DNA of 64,000 bases, taken from NCBI GenBank assembly GCA_945898195.1, contig CAMDHM010000013.1, forward strand, positions 1 through 64,000. The letters run 5' to 3'. The notes beneath the pieces were generated by a model that searched no databases, was not told the origin of the DNA, and saw nothing but the letters and a program-made list of their open reading frames with translations. A program made the position numbers and the translations under genes. This DNA is from Pseudobacteriovorax antillogorgiicola (lineage in GTDB: Bacteria; Bdellovibrionota_B; Oligoflexia; Oligoflexales; RGVZ01). This document shows positions 41,959 through 51,447 of this stretch, in pieces; the first letter of the stretch is position 1, and every line of letters begins with the position of its first letter.

Positions 41959-43113
41959 ATGAATTTTAGACGTGAATTCAGTCTGTTAGATGCACTTAAG
42001 GCAAAATCCCACTTCCTTCTCGGCCCTCGGGGAACCGGTAAAACCTTTTTAGTCCGCCAGCAACTTGAGGGTCGTGCCGCCATTATCAATCTCCTGCGAT
42101 CAGAGGCATCGAGAGTGCTGCTTGCAGACCCTTCCCGTCTTGAATCCATCATTATTGCAAATATACCCAAGGGCTCAAAATTTGTGGTTATTGATGAGGT
42201 TCAAAAAATACCAGCCTTACTCGATGAAGTTCATCGACTCATTGAAGAAGCTGGATATAAATTTCTTTTGACCGGGAGCAGCGCACGTAAACTTCGATCT
42301 GGTGGTGTTAACCTTCTTGCCGGAAGAGCCTGGCCCATGGGGCTATTTCCATTAACGACCTCGGAGCTTGGAACTGCGTTTCAATTAGACAAATACTTGC
42401 GCTATGGTGGTCTGCCGAGTGTGATCCGTTCTGATACACCACAATTAGAATTGGATGCATATGTAGGTCTCTATCTCGATGAGGAAATCAAGATGGAAGG
42501 ACTCGTTCGTCGGCTTGCTCCATTTAGCGAGTTCTTGCGGCTTGCGGGCCTATCAAATGGAAAAGTGATCAACTTTTCAAAAATGGCAAATGAGGTTGGT
42601 GTGTCCTCGCCCACTATCCGCGAGTATTTTCACATTCTTGAAGATACCTTGGTTGGAAACTTAATTCCTCTGTGGAGAAAATCACCGACCCGCAAGCCAG
42701 GCAGCTCAGCGCGTTTCTATTTTTTTGACACTGGAGTTGCGAACACACTTGCAGGAATCAATGCATTAGACCCTGCAAGTGACTTATTCGGCAGATGCTT
42801 TGAGCAATTCATATATATGGAAATAAAAGCATGGATGACTTACCGCCGAAAGAAGTTTCCAATGAGCTATTGGCAAAAATCAAACGAGTGTGAAGTTGAC
42901 TTGCTGCTTGGAAACGATATTGCCATTGAGGTGAAATCAACGACAAGGTTGAATGCCGATGACTTAAGAGGGCTCAAGGAGGTGATAAATGAAGTGCCCA
43001 TCAAACGTCGCATACTTGTTTCGAGAGACCCCATAGCAATCGAAAATGAAGGAATACTATGCCTCCCCTGGAGCAAATTCTGCGCACGACTTTGGAGTGA
43101 TGAACTTTTTTGA
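41959..43113 (+). CDS. AAA_14/DUF4143-type ATP-binding protein (second copy)
   Basis: The 384-residue protein has P-loop FLLGPRGTGKTF (about 19-30), Walker B FVVIDEVQK and LLTGSSARK sensor, then a helix-turn-helix part (MANEVGVSSPTIREYF). The C-terminus has CEVDLLLGNDIAIEVKST, the E-x-D ... E-x-K pattern of the DUF4143 domain. It shares the architecture of the protein at 5817 but differs widely in sequence. Function is unknown; family members are often in accessory DNA. It is alone, and its AT-rich upstream region has an inverted repeat. Its codon pattern is more AT-rich than its neighbours, which hints at acquisition. Confidence 0.88.
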   Translation: MNFRREFSLLDALKAKSHFLLGPRGTGKTFLVRQQLEGRAAIINLLRSEASRVLLADPSRLESIIIANIPKGSKFVVIDEVQKIPALLDEVHRLIEEAGYKFLLTGSSARKLRSGGVNLLAGRAWPMGLFPLTTSELGTAFQLDKYLRYGGLPSVIRSDTPQLELDAYVGLYLDEEIKMEGLVRRLAPFSEFLRLAGLSNGKVINFSKMANEVGVSSPTIREYFHILEDTLVGNLIPLWRKSPTRKPGSSARFYFFDTGVANTLAGINALDPASDLFGRCFEQFIYMEIKAWMTYRRKKFPMSYWQKSNECEVDLLLGNDIAIEVKSTTRLNADDLRGLKEVINEVPIKRRILVSRDPIAIENEGILCLPWSKFCARLWSDELF

Positions 43114-43179
43114 ACTCTGAATTTTCTGCAAGCGCTCCATGATCGACATCGATCGAGGGGAGCGACGCACAGCGTTGAC

Positions 43180-44676
43180 TTAATAAAGCGCATAAAGAAC
43201 CACGTTATTCAAAACAATAAACGTCATATTCTTGTTCAGTCGCTCCGCAATAAATTCGGGCATGACACTGAATGGGGCAAGGCCCGCCATCAAGATGGGT
43301 TTGGTCTCGCCCTCAAGGTTCAATTTTTTTATCCACTCTTCCACGTAAGCCTGGGTCTCCAGGTTCAAATTATGCGAAATCGGGATGGCCGTTTCGTTTA
43401 AACCGTAAACCAGAGCAGGACCACGAACAAGCCGATCACGAAGCATCGCCACATGATGATTTTCGTTAAAACCAGCCCCATAGAAAACTGCGGCCGAACG
43501 CTCGCCTGTCATGTTTTTAATAACTTGGGCGGCTCGCCGCCAGCCCTCATTTTCCAAGGGATCCATCGCATTTAACAGCCCCGAAAGAACAATCCCTGCG
43601 ACCGTCAGGACCTGCAGCGAAGCCCTGGACAAGGCCCACTGAAAAACACCGCCCATCATGATCGCAGCAGGAACAAGCCCAGCCGTCAGGTATCGAATAT
43701 TCAGTATTGAGGCCCCCGTCCGCGCCAGCAATATGGCATGAAGAACCATCGGGACGGCAACCAAAGCCGCGCAGAGCCACCAAACGAAGAAGACCCCAGG
43801 TAGCGGGATTTGATGACCTGCTTGATTGATTCCGGGATTGATTGCCCCCGGCACGGCCTGCCTCTTCAGCACCAAGTGCGCCGCAACCGATGCCAAAAGC
43901 AAAAGCAAAATTTCCTGCTGAAACGTTCGAAAGAAAACCACATGACCCATAAAATAGACATCATCAGAAAACGCACGCGAATGCAAAGCGCTTTGCACGG
44001 AAAAATGCAGGACAAGGGGCAACTGGATTAGCGAAACAAGCACGGGGAGCGTTAATGGGGTAAGGGCAGAAAGAATTGAAAGTGTTTTTTTATCGCGCAG
44101 TTTCCACACCAGAAAGGGAACATATACGATCATCGCCTCTGCGGCGAAAACCTTCACGGTGCAGGCAAAGGCCGAATAAACGGAGAACCCCAATAGGGCC
44201 TTTCGGTCACCGCGGGTCGTGTAATCAAGAAACGCTCCCAAGGCCCTCGTTTAAAGGTAGATCAGTGCCGCGTATGGTCTGGCTTGGGTGGCAAAACGCT
44301 GAAATTCAGGCAATGCAGCAAGAATCAAACAGATAAGCAATGATATGAAATTGGTGAATCGCAGGTGACGTGAAATTTTCCACGCCTCAAAAAGAATCAA
44401 GATTGCGCAAATAAATGACGGCAGGCGCAACAGAAATTCATTCATCCCAGTCACGCGCAACCAACCCCACATAACGACTTCGTACAGAGAAATCATGGGA
44501 TAGGTTCGTGTGTAAGATTCAAACATCACACCAAACGGCTGGTCCAGCAAAGCCAACATCCCGGATTCGTCGAGCGTGAAGGAATGAAACAGCTTAAAAA
44601 AAACAGCTGCCCCACACCCGACCAAAGCATAGAACGCAAGGCGCTGCATCCGTGGGCTATCCATTTTAACGCACAC
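43180..44676 (-). pseudogene. GT-C/ArnT-like membrane glycosyltransferase interrupted by a TAA
   Basis: Reading leftward, the first part (from 44676) has a membrane start and SFTLDESGMLALL with the DE motif of lipid-linked-sugar GT-C enzymes, then FATQARPYAALIYL, ended by TAA 44253-44251. Three sense codons later (44250-44242) the same frame continues without a shift: TTG GGA GCG at 44241 leads into GAFLDYTTRG and 353 residues with eight or more hydrophobic spans. The family normally continues straight through ARPYA-L, so this is one ~498-residue gene split by one stop, for example Gln CAA to TAA. It may be a pseudogene, be read through, or be a sequencing error. Its start overlaps the upstream gene by 11 bases. 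Confidence 0.8.
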
Positions 44677-45337
44677 GACCGATGAAAAGCGTGTGCCAAC
44701 CTCCGCCGCTCGGGTGAGTCCGCGCCCGTTCCACCGTTACGGTGAATCCGGATTGGCGCATCAATTTAACGAATGCTGGATCGTCACTGGCAGACCAGAT
44801 TGCTAGGCATCCATCCGACTTCAATGCCGATCTAGCCATGGCTAATCCTGCAGCTTTGTAAAGGCGGCTATTGGAATCCGCGCTCATGCCGCTGGCGCCG
44901 TTATCGATGTCGAGGATGATCGAATCAAAAGTGCCGCGATTTTTCCGGAGGACATCCGTCACGTCACCTTCGATGACCTCAACACGCGGATCAGCCATCG
45001 CATCTCCGCCAAGCTTGTATTCGGGAACAAGATTCCATTTAATCACCGCAGGCATAATCTCTGCGACAACGACAGCAGCATCAGCTGCAACGTTTTTCAA
45101 AGCGGCGCGTAAGGTAAACCCTAAACCCAACCCACCAATCAAAACTCGAGCGCCAGGCGATTTTACACGAATGTGCGCACAGGCAAGTTCGGCGATTTTT
45201 TCTTCTGAATTATAGTGCCGGCTCGACATCAGCTCTGCACCAGCAATGCGAATGACAAATGACCCTTCATGTTCATGAAGGGTCATAATTTTACCGTCAA
45301 TGGTTGTCGTCTGATCGCGAAGGATAGTTTTTTTCAT
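44666..45337 (-). CDS. Spermidine-synthase-like protein
   Basis: The 223-residue product has the SpeE-type AdoMet/dcAdoMet fold: VLIGGLGLGFTLRAAL (motif I) with VVAEIMPAVIKWN (acidic end of strand 2), DPRVEVIEGDV and FDSIILDIDNGASG. It lacks the N-terminal strand domain of full polyamine synthases, so substrates are uncertain: it may be a methyltransferase or aminopropyltransferase. LKSDGCLAIWSASDD matches the final part of this group. It precedes the broken glycosyltransferase with an 11-base overlap, so their expression was coupled. Confidence 0.82.
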   Translation of the reverse strand: MKKTILRDQTTTIDGKIMTLHEHEGSFVIRIAGAELMSSRHYNSEEKIAELACAHIRVKSPGARVLIGGLGLGFTLRAALKNVAADAAVVVAEIMPAVIKWNLVPEYKLGGDAMADPRVEVIEGDVTDVLRKNRGTFDSIILDIDNGASGMSADSNSRLYKAAGLAMARSALKSDGCLAIWSASDDPAFVKLMRQSGFTVTVERARTHPSGGGWHTLFIGRVR

Positions 45338-45376
45338 GAAACTTTCGGAAAAATCAGTTCACGATCCAAACACGAT

Positions 45377-45787
45377 TTACTTATGTAAATCATCACCGAG
45401 CTTTTTGAACAGGCCGGCCGTCGAAGTGAGAGCCCCACCAATGGTCTCCCTAACCTGAGCCTTCAGATCCGTAGCTTGCATGGATACGAGATCTCTGACT
45501 TCCTTATCCAGGCCGGTAAGGCGTTTTTCGAGATCGTTCATTTCGGCCTTCAAATGCTTTTGAGCCGATTCGGTCCGCGCTCCGGCGTTTTTGTTGAGTT
45601 CATCACTCAGGCCGCCCAACTCTTTGTGCAATGACTTAAGCCTTGATGCGATTGCATCATCAGAATCTTCCACAGCCGTCTTTACTTCGCTTTTTGCTTT
45701 GGAAGGCGATGCGACATCGGCCGCAAACAGCTGAATGGACTGGCTAATAGCAGCAATAAACATGAGACTCTTGATCAGTTTCAACAT
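45377..45787 (-). CDS. Periplasmic coiled-coil protein
   Basis: I use ATG 45787, which has AAGGGG upstream and gives a signal peptide (MLKLIKSLMFIAAISQSIQLFAAD), while the longer ORF would add 11 residues before it. The mature part (about 112 residues) is rich in Ala, Lys, Glu, Ser and Leu with heptad-like repeats (ASRLKSLHKELGGLSDEL, AEMNDLEKRLTGLDKEV), so it is an extended coiled coil. The function is unknown. It lies 39 bases upstream of the spermidine-synthase-like gene on the same strand. Confidence 0.65.
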   Translation of the reverse strand: MLKLIKSLMFIAAISQSIQLFAADVASPSKAKSEVKTAVEDSDDAIASRLKSLHKELGGLSDELNKNAGARTESAQKHLKAEMNDLEKRLTGLDKEVRDLVSMQATDLKAQVRETIGGALTSTAGLFKKLGDDLHK

Positions 45788-45829
45788 ACTAATCCCCTTA
45801 CACGCATATTTTAAAATCAATTCAAAGAA

Positions 45830-46603
45830 TCAAACAATCAAAGATCCAATACCATTAAAAACAGTGCCGTAACAGTCCCGATGAAAAATTTTCTCGGGGG
45901 GAAAGCGCGGACTAAGCTTGGCGGGTTCGGGCGCAAATCCGATCGGAATAATCATCGGTATTGTATAGTTCCCCGGCAGGCCAACAGCCTTCCGCACCCA
46001 ACGTTCGTCAATGCCTTCCATTGGACAAGTATCAAGACCATGGGCCGACGCGGCAAGCATGAACGTCTGCGCTGCAAGTGAAGACTGTTTCCAGCCATAA
46101 CCCGCAAAGCCAGCATCACCAAATGGGACCATCGGCATTGGACGAAAGAAGCTTAAACTACGGGTCCCAGCCCAACGGATGAAATTGCCTATTCCGAAAA
46201 ATTCCCGGCCAAACACAGCATTTACAATCCGGCGGAGGTACTTCACATAAGACTCCGACCAGTGACCAAGATCAAGGGCGTGGGCGGCCGTGCTCTCAAA
46301 ATTACGGGCCACATGAGTGTCCGTGGCAAAAACCACAACCGCTGGTGCATCCTCTACCTGCCGCTGGTTGAATGCGGCCTTACGGAGTTTCGATTTGACC
46401 TCAGAGTCGGTCACAATGATCGCTATCCAACCTTGTAGATTGTAGCCGGTCGGTGCGCGTTGGGTGATCGCGAGTACATTTTCAAGAATGCCCTCAGGGA
46501 TTGGATTAGAAAGAAAGCGACGAACAGAACGCCTCGCCAAAACAATGCGTCGAAGTGCATCTACATCTGCGAACTGGCAACCATTTGCATGGACTTCAAT
46601 CAT
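45830..46603 (-). CDS. Nitroreductase-family protein
   Basis: The 257-residue protein belongs to the FMN-dependent nitroreductase family. ARRSVRRFLSNPIPE and APTGYNLQGWIAIIV match the R-S-R-F and AP(S/T)-N-QPW motifs that bind FMN. DTCPMEGIDERWVRKAVGLP matches the NfsB-like G-x-D motif near the C-terminus. It is longer than the minimal ~220 residues, with an insertion at about 105-160. Substrate is unknown; the family reduces nitro groups, quinones or other acceptors. It is on the same strand as the birA-coaX gene. Confidence 0.88.
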   Translation of the reverse strand: MIEVHANGCQFADVDALRRIVLARRSVRRFLSNPIPEGILENVLAITQRAPTGYNLQGWIAIIVTDSEVKSKLRKAAFNQRQVEDAPAVVVFATDTHVARNFESTAAHALDLGHWSESYVKYLRRIVNAVFGREFFGIGNFIRWAGTRSLSFFRPMPMVPFGDAGFAGYGWKQSSLAAQTFMLAASAHGLDTCPMEGIDERWVRKAVGLPGNYTIPMIIPIGFAPEPAKLSPRFPPEKIFHRDCYGTVFNGIGSLIV

Positions 46604-46638
46604 CTTTTTACAACCTTTTTACGGCTATTTTCCAGATT

Positions 46639-48237
46639 TTAAGAAGCATCAAACCCACCAAGAATCATGGACCTGACACCTTCCAGAATCAGGTAATCTT
46701 TGACCAATAAATCGCATTCCCAATTGGTCAATTTTTTAAAGCCTAGCATCACTGTCTTGGCGTGACCACCAGTAAACACGACGCGAATTTTTGAGCCAAG
46801 ATGGCACCTTGCTTGCTCAAGCAGCACTTGAATGGCGCCAGCAACCATAGCCAGTTCGCCGCCCAATATCGCATCATGAGTTGATAACCCAATGACATTG
46901 ACGGAGCCGACTTTAGCGGCCTCCCGCGACAAGTCAGGCAGTGCCGGAGCCGCCACGTGCAGCGCATGCAATGACGTGGTTATTCCCGGCATGATCACAC
47001 CACCAAAATGCCGGCCCGCAAAAGTGACAAGGTCGATGGTGGTCGCAGTTCCAGCACATACCACAACCCCAATGGCGTCATCATCGCCCCGAACCGAAGG
47101 GTCAAGTCCAGCAAGAAATCCCTCCATGGCAGCCACTCGGTCCACACCAATTTCTGTCCAGGAATAATTGCTGCGCAGCATCACCGTGCGTTTTGAAAAG
47201 GTCTGCACCCTGATCCCCGACACCAGCGCCGCATCAGAAAACATCTGAAGATTTGATGCATTGACCGAAACAGCATGGCAGATAAGTGGGACATCCAATT
47301 TGTGAATTGAGGCACCAAGCACCATAGCTGCCCAGTCTACCGAACCCAAATTACCAGCGACCACGCTGCATTGAACGACAGGGACCGCATCGGCTGCTGA
47401 CTTCCAGACAGCGATCTTAATGCGGGAATTGCCCACATCAGCTACCATAATTGGGGGACGATTACCGGTCGCACCAACACCTAATTCACGAGAGCAGACC
47501 TGATAGAGCCAACGCCACGTCTGATCCGCACTGGTCAGCCGAAAGCTTTTCTCGCCTTTAACAGGCTTAAGAAGAAATGCCCCGCCGGAGTCAATCCCGT
47601 TGGCGATGGCGGCTTCGGTTTCGCTGAGAAAAATTTGACCCGATTCGATTCCAAATTCCTCAAAATCGCCCGACAATGAATTCGGATCGAGAACGTTCCA
47701 ATTGGCAATCATCCATGTCGCGAGTTCGCGGCCAACCGTTGCACAATCTGGAAGGGAACTTTGCTGGCGACCCAAAATTTCTTCCAGACAGATCGTGCCC
47801 ACACCGTCTGCGCCGGATAAGTGGGGGGCGGCAGACATATTCAGGCCAATTCCGACTAGGAGATCGCCAAAACTAGCCCCCGTCGAGCTGCTCTCACAAA
47901 GAATTCCGGCAAGTTTGCGCCCAGCGAATAAGACGTCATTCGGCCATTTTAAAGTTACCCGAATTCCGAAGCGATCTCGAATGAATCGAGCGACAAGAAT
48001 CGCAGCTTTCAGCGGCGCAGTTTCAAGCCCCTGCCCTGCGGTCCAAACTTGAGCCGGCAGCACCACCGTCATCATGAGATTGCCCGGCATACTGCTCCAA
48101 CCTCGACCGCGACGACCACGTCCTGCCGTCTGCATTTTGGCCATCACGGCAAAGGGTGCCGTCTGTTGGGCCGTGCACATACGCTGAGCTTCAGCAGAGG
48201 TTGAATCCACAACTTCATGGATCACGAATTCATTCAT
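46639..48237 (-). CDS. birA-coaX: BirA biotin ligase - CoaX type III pantothenate kinase fusion
   Basis: The 532-residue protein has an N-terminal biotin protein ligase catalytic domain: FAVMAKMQTAGRGRRGRGW is the GRGRxGR active-site motif, followed by LKWPNDVLFAGRKLAGILCE. It lacks the DNA-binding wing of E. coli BirA. The C-terminal half is a type III pantothenate kinase (MVADVGNSRIKIAVW, then GVVVCAGTATTIDLV and HFGGVIMPGI). BirA attaches biotin to AccB and CoaX makes 4'-phosphopantothenate for CoA, so the protein joins two steps of acyl metabolism. It overlaps nadC by 4 bases (ATGA). Confidence 0.94.
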   Translation of the reverse strand: MNEFVIHEVVDSTSAEAQRMCTAQQTAPFAVMAKMQTAGRGRRGRGWSSMPGNLMMTVVLPAQVWTAGQGLETAPLKAAILVARFIRDRFGIRVTLKWPNDVLFAGRKLAGILCESSSTGASFGDLLVGIGLNMSAAPHLSGADGVGTICLEEILGRQQSSLPDCATVGRELATWMIANWNVLDPNSLSGDFEEFGIESGQIFLSETEAAIANGIDSGGAFLLKPVKGEKSFRLTSADQTWRWLYQVCSRELGVGATGNRPPIMVADVGNSRIKIAVWKSAADAVPVVQCSVVAGNLGSVDWAAMVLGASIHKLDVPLICHAVSVNASNLQMFSDAALVSGIRVQTFSKRTVMLRSNYSWTEIGVDRVAAMEGFLAGLDPSVRGDDDAIGVVVCAGTATTIDLVTFAGRHFGGVIMPGITTSLHALHVAAPALPDLSREAAKVGSVNVIGLSTHDAILGGELAMVAGAIQVLLEQARCHLGSKIRVVFTGGHAKTVMLGFKKLTNWECDLLVKDYLILEGVRSMILGGFDAS

Positions 48238-49082
48238 GGATCGATACTGAATAGCAGGCTCAAGTCAGCCCAGCGGGATGAGTGAAACACCGCACTGGTT
48301 GAAATAAAATCAACGCCCGTCTCTGCAACGCGGCGCACATTTTCCAAGCGAACATTACCAGAGGCTTCGATAAGCGCACGGCCGCGCACCGTGCGAACCG
48401 CCATAGCCATTTCAGCCAAGGACATATTATCGAGCATAAGCACGTGGGCTCCGGCATCCAAGGCTTCCTGAACTTCCTCCAGGTTGCTCACCTCGACCTC
48501 CACTTTGAGGGTCGGCGGGAGGCTCTCAAGGAGGCGGGAAACCGCCGGTTTAATCCCCCCGGATGCGCGGATATGGTTTTCTTTAACAATAACACCGTCG
48601 CACAAGCTAAATCGGTGATTTCGGGCCCCACCAATGACGGTTGCCGATTTTTCAAGGATGCGCAGGCCAGGGGTCGTCTTGCGTGTATCCAGCAATTGGG
48701 CCTTGGTTCCCTCAAGCTGATCGACAAAGGCACGAGTCATTGTGGCTATGCCGCACATCCTGGCGAATAGATTTAATGCCACACGTTCGGCTTTGAGGAT
48801 CGATCGCGCGCAGCCATTAATTTTCAGTAAAACGTCACCTTTTTGCGCCAATTGGCCGTTTTTCAGGACGACTTCAATGGACAACGAAGGGTCAACGCGG
48901 CGAAATACAGCCGCCGCAATATCCACGCCGGCAATAAGGGCTGATTCCTTGGCAATGATAGTCGCAAAAGAAAGTTTATCCGCCGGAACACAAATGTCGG
49001 TCGTCCAATCACCAAAACCCCAGTCTTCCTCAAGGGCGCGGGTGATTATGGGGTCGATTTGAATGGCGTGTAAATCATGCAT
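48234..49082 (-). CDS. nadC: Quinolinate phosphoribosyltransferase
   Basis: NadC makes nicotinate mononucleotide from quinolinate and PRPP in NAD synthesis. EEDWGFGDWTTDICVP at the N-terminus is the family's D-x-T-x-D type start. KAERVALNLFARMCGIATMT, LLDTRKTTPGLR, KSATVIGGARNHRFSLCDGVIVKENH (quoted in part), and VEVSNLEEVQEALDAGAHVLMLDNM match the barrel's catalytic residues. Length (282) is typical. It overlaps birA-coaX, so cofactor genes are coupled. Confidence 0.96.
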   Translation of the reverse strand: MHDLHAIQIDPIITRALEEDWGFGDWTTDICVPADKLSFATIIAKESALIAGVDIAAAVFRRVDPSLSIEVVLKNGQLAQKGDVLLKINGCARSILKAERVALNLFARMCGIATMTRAFVDQLEGTKAQLLDTRKTTPGLRILEKSATVIGGARNHRFSLCDGVIVKENHIRASGGIKPAVSRLLESLPPTLKVEVEVSNLEEVQEALDAGAHVLMLDNMSLAEMAMAVRTVRGRALIEASGNVRLENVRRVAETGVDFISTSAVFHSSRWADLSLLFSIDP

Positions 49083-49109
49083 ACGCGAGGCACATTCACC
49101 CAGACAGCA

Positions 49110-50012
49110 TCAAATGTCAACGAGGTGCCGGGCCTTCTCTTCTGCGAGGCGACGAAGTTCAGCTGTGATGACCTCGATGGCAAGACTACGGAAATGCCGA
49201 TCACAATAAGACTCGACCGCCTGACGAAGCTGCTTAGCCATATCGTCACCCAATAGCGGGGATGGCGACGACGACTGGAAAGAAGGCGCTAGAGGAGGAG
49301 GAGGCGAAGCTCCTGGCGGCGTGAAGCCGTGACCCTGATGGCCATGAGGCGGTGGCGGTGGCGGTGGCGGTGGCGGTGGCGTCAAATTAAAGAGGTCCTC
49401 GGGGGCTAAATCAAATGCCTTTTTACCCTTCCTGGCGGCATCGATAAGATCGGCTGGAAGAGGAGGCAAACCCCCAAAATCACTTTGTTTTTCTGAAGAT
49501 GACCCAGGCATCTCGACGCTAAATAAATCTAGCGATGATGATGGCGCCGGTGGCGGTGGCGGTGGTGGTGGTGAGGCAGCTGCCGGGCTTGAGATCCCGA
49601 CGGTTGATGCAACACGTGATAAGCCAGCTAAGTTAGAGACGATGCCAATCAGTTCGTTACTGTCAAAAGGCTTCTGAATAACCTGGGAAATTCCACACTC
49701 CAACAAGGCTGCTTCCGTCAACGAACGGTCATGCGACCCCTGCATCACAAGGATTGGCACTTTACCGGCCGCGGCAACAACCTCTTTGAGTTTAGCGGGG
49801 TCCGACCCAACACCAGGCAAATTGACGTCGAGAAGCAGCAGGGCGACCCCAGTTCCGATCTTTGACGAAGCATCAAGCCAAGATGATGCGACTTCAATTT
49901 TCACGGCCTGGCGCGCGAGTGCGATGCGAACGACTTTTTGGATGGTATCCGAGTCGTCGGCAACAAGAATGCGTGGCACGAAATCATTGGAAGAAGGACG
50001 GTTCATAGTCAT
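49110..50012 (-). CDS. Response regulator with polyproline linker
   Basis: I use ATG 50012; the longer frame to 50111 would overlap the upstream gene by 92 bases. The N-terminal receiver domain has RILVADDSD with the acidic pair, LLLLDVNLPGV with the phospho-acceptor Asp, and a late IQKPFDSNEL with the conserved Lys. A long linker follows with tracts of 8 and 11 consecutive Pro. The C-terminal ~60 residues (DMAKQLRQAVESYCDRHF) are helical and not a DNA-binding domain. The Pro tracts would stall ribosomes and need EF-P (encoded at 54990). A cognate kinase is not in the window. Confidence 0.88.
   Translation of the reverse strand: MTMNRPSSNDFVPRILVADDSDTIQKVVRIALARQAVKIEVASSWLDASSKIGTGVALLLLDVNLPGVGSDPAKLKEVVAAAGKVPILVMQGSHDRSLTEAALLECGISQVIQKPFDSNELIGIVSNLAGLSRVASTVGISSPAAASPPPPPPPPAPSSSLDLFSVEMPGSSSEKQSDFGGLPPLPADLIDAARKGKKAFDLAPEDLFNLTPPPPPPPPPPPHGHQGHGFTPPGASPPPPLAPSFQSSSPSPLLGDDMAKQLRQAVESYCDRHFRSLAIEVITAELRRLAEEKARHLVDI
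49348..49380. repeat. GGCGGT hexamer tract coding for proline
   Basis: GGCGGT repeats about 5.5 times here, encoding Pro in the minus-strand response regulator. A shorter similar tract lies at about 49551-49573. Such runs can change length by slippage, each unit adding or removing two Pro without a frameshift. Confidence 0.85.
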
Positions 50013-50019
50013 TAAGATA

Positions 50020-50331
50020 TCAGGATACTTGGCGTTTTGCGAGATTGTCTGCGATCGCGAGCAGAACAACCTGACGCAACTGAAGGCTAGCTTGAACTGA
50101 GGCTTCGACAATCAGTGCCTGATCCTCCACCGTAAAATGTGACCCGTTGGCGCTATTGGTTTCCTTGAAACACTTGACCCGCAAGTTTTTCAGGTAAACG
50201 ACCTTGCTCTCGCAAAGCCGCTTCAACGTATCGAAATCCAAGCCTTCGCCGGAAATCGGGAGAAGTAGGTCCCCCATGATCTCGCGATAGGTGGGGTAAT
50301 CAAACTGGTTATGACTGCCTGTGATTTCCAC
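50020..50331 (-). CDS. Hypothetical protein upstream of the response regulator
   Basis: This 103-residue protein starts at GTG with a strong AGGAGGA 6-7 bases upstream. It is helical and charged (FDTLKRLCESKVVYLKNLRVKCF, QALIVEASVQASLQLRQVV). I do not recognise the family. It ends 7 bases before the response regulator start, so the two are probably co-transcribed and may work together, for instance as an anti- or partner protein; that is inference. Confidence 0.6.
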   Translation of the reverse strand: MEITGSHNQFDYPTYREIMGDLLLPISGEGLDFDTLKRLCESKVVYLKNLRVKCFKETNSANGSHFTVEDQALIVEASVQASLQLRQVVLLAIADNLAKRQVS

Positions 50332-50587
50332 GGTGGTCCTCCTGGATCCATCAGGCGAATCGGAGGCGGAGGATGAAACCTTAGGTCTGAGATTGAAAAT
50401 CTTTAAGCCAAAGTCAACTCAGAAAATAAATGCTCAAAAAATACGCAAATTAAAACTCCTGAAGCCGCGAGCTTTCCCCTCACTACTTGCCAAATGACCA
50501 ACTCCTTGACCGCAACCAACACCGAGCATAAAGTCTCGGAAGATTTTACCGGTAAACCCCCCGTTCGTTGCCTTCAAGGACATCGTC
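50332..50587. other. Divergent intergenic region
   Basis: No gene is seen. This should hold the promoters of the minus response-regulator pair and the plus RdgC-like gene. The left half is AT-rich. No clear promoter pair was found by eye. Confidence 0.35.
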
Positions 50588-51379
50588 ATGACGATTTATT
50601 CCGGCCAAGTTCATGTCACACGCTTCAAAGTGCTTCGTCCAGAGGGCGACCTTAAAAAGCCAGTTCCATTTGCCACCATCAATGAAGCTGCCGCCAAATG
50701 GAAGTCCGTACCCCTGGTGAGTTTCCTTGAAGATGCACCGCGCAAAGGATCCACCAACATCACAGTCCGTGAGGTCACCACTGGCTGGGTAGCTCCCGAG
50801 GGCTTGGCCGCTGTGCGAGAATGGCGCGATGGTGCAGAGGAAGCCGGACAGCAGGCTGGCTTTGATTCAGGCTGGGACATCTCTATCGGAGCCGTAAACG
50901 ATGGACTCCTGTTGCGGATGCGTATCGACCGCAGGCGCGTCCCTGCCCCCTTGGTTCAGGCCCTTTACAAACAACAGCTTCATGCCGAAGAAAACACCAA
51001 AGGTGGCCGCAAAAAGCGCCTTCCCCGCACTGAACGAGATGCCCTGAAGCAGCATGTCCGGGAAACTCTGATTGGTCGCGCGCTTCCCACATTTGCCTTT
51101 GTCGACGCATTCTGGCGGGAGGCAGCTGCAGAACTCCAAGTTTTCACGACCTCAGAACCGGCCATCAAAGCTTTTGAAGAACTTTTTGCGCGGACTTTTG
51201 GTGGTCCCCTAGATGTTTCATTGATGCGCATCCAGCCGCCAATGACCGCTGCTCCAAAAGGATTTTGGGCAAATGGCAAGTCGGTTGGCGCCGATGTGGA
51301 CCAATGGCTTGCGATGCTCTCGGAAACCATTCCCGCTTCAGTTGGTGTTGCTGACCTCGGGGAAAGTACAGGAGCTTGA
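50588..51379 (+). CDS. RdgC-like recombination-associated protein
   Basis: The 263-residue protein resembles RdgC, a ring-forming DNA-binding protein that limits RecA. In particular LLRMRIDRRRVPAPLVQALY, then a KKRLPRTERDALKQHVRETLIGRALP segment (quoted in part), then a FVDAF strand and EPAIKAFEELFARTFGG follow the RdgC order (V-x-Q-x-L, K-x-E-K-D-x-L-K-x-E-x-x-x-x-L-L-P-R-A, then W-I-D, then K-A-x-x-x-x-x-L-x-K). It is shorter than E. coli RdgC (303) because the last part is missing or different. AAGGA precedes the ATG. The match is by recall of the family pattern, so moderate confidence. Confidence 0.62.
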   Translation: MTIYSGQVHVTRFKVLRPEGDLKKPVPFATINEAAAKWKSVPLVSFLEDAPRKGSTNITVREVTTGWVAPEGLAAVREWRDGAEEAGQQAGFDSGWDISIGAVNDGLLLRMRIDRRRVPAPLVQALYKQQLHAEENTKGGRKKRLPRTERDALKQHVRETLIGRALPTFAFVDAFWREAAAELQVFTTSEPAIKAFEELFARTFGGPLDVSLMRIQPPMTAAPKGFWANGKSVGADVDQWLAMLSETIPASVGVADLGESTGA

Positions 51380-51447
51380 TCCTGCACCCTGTCTCGTGCC
51401 AATGTGTTGGATCTTAAAATATTCGCGCCCAGCGGACGGAGCTTAAA

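Noticed and set aside
49348..49573. GGTGGC repeats as a CRISPR or regulatory array
   Set aside because: The repeats encode proline in the response regulator, have no spacers and are in frame.
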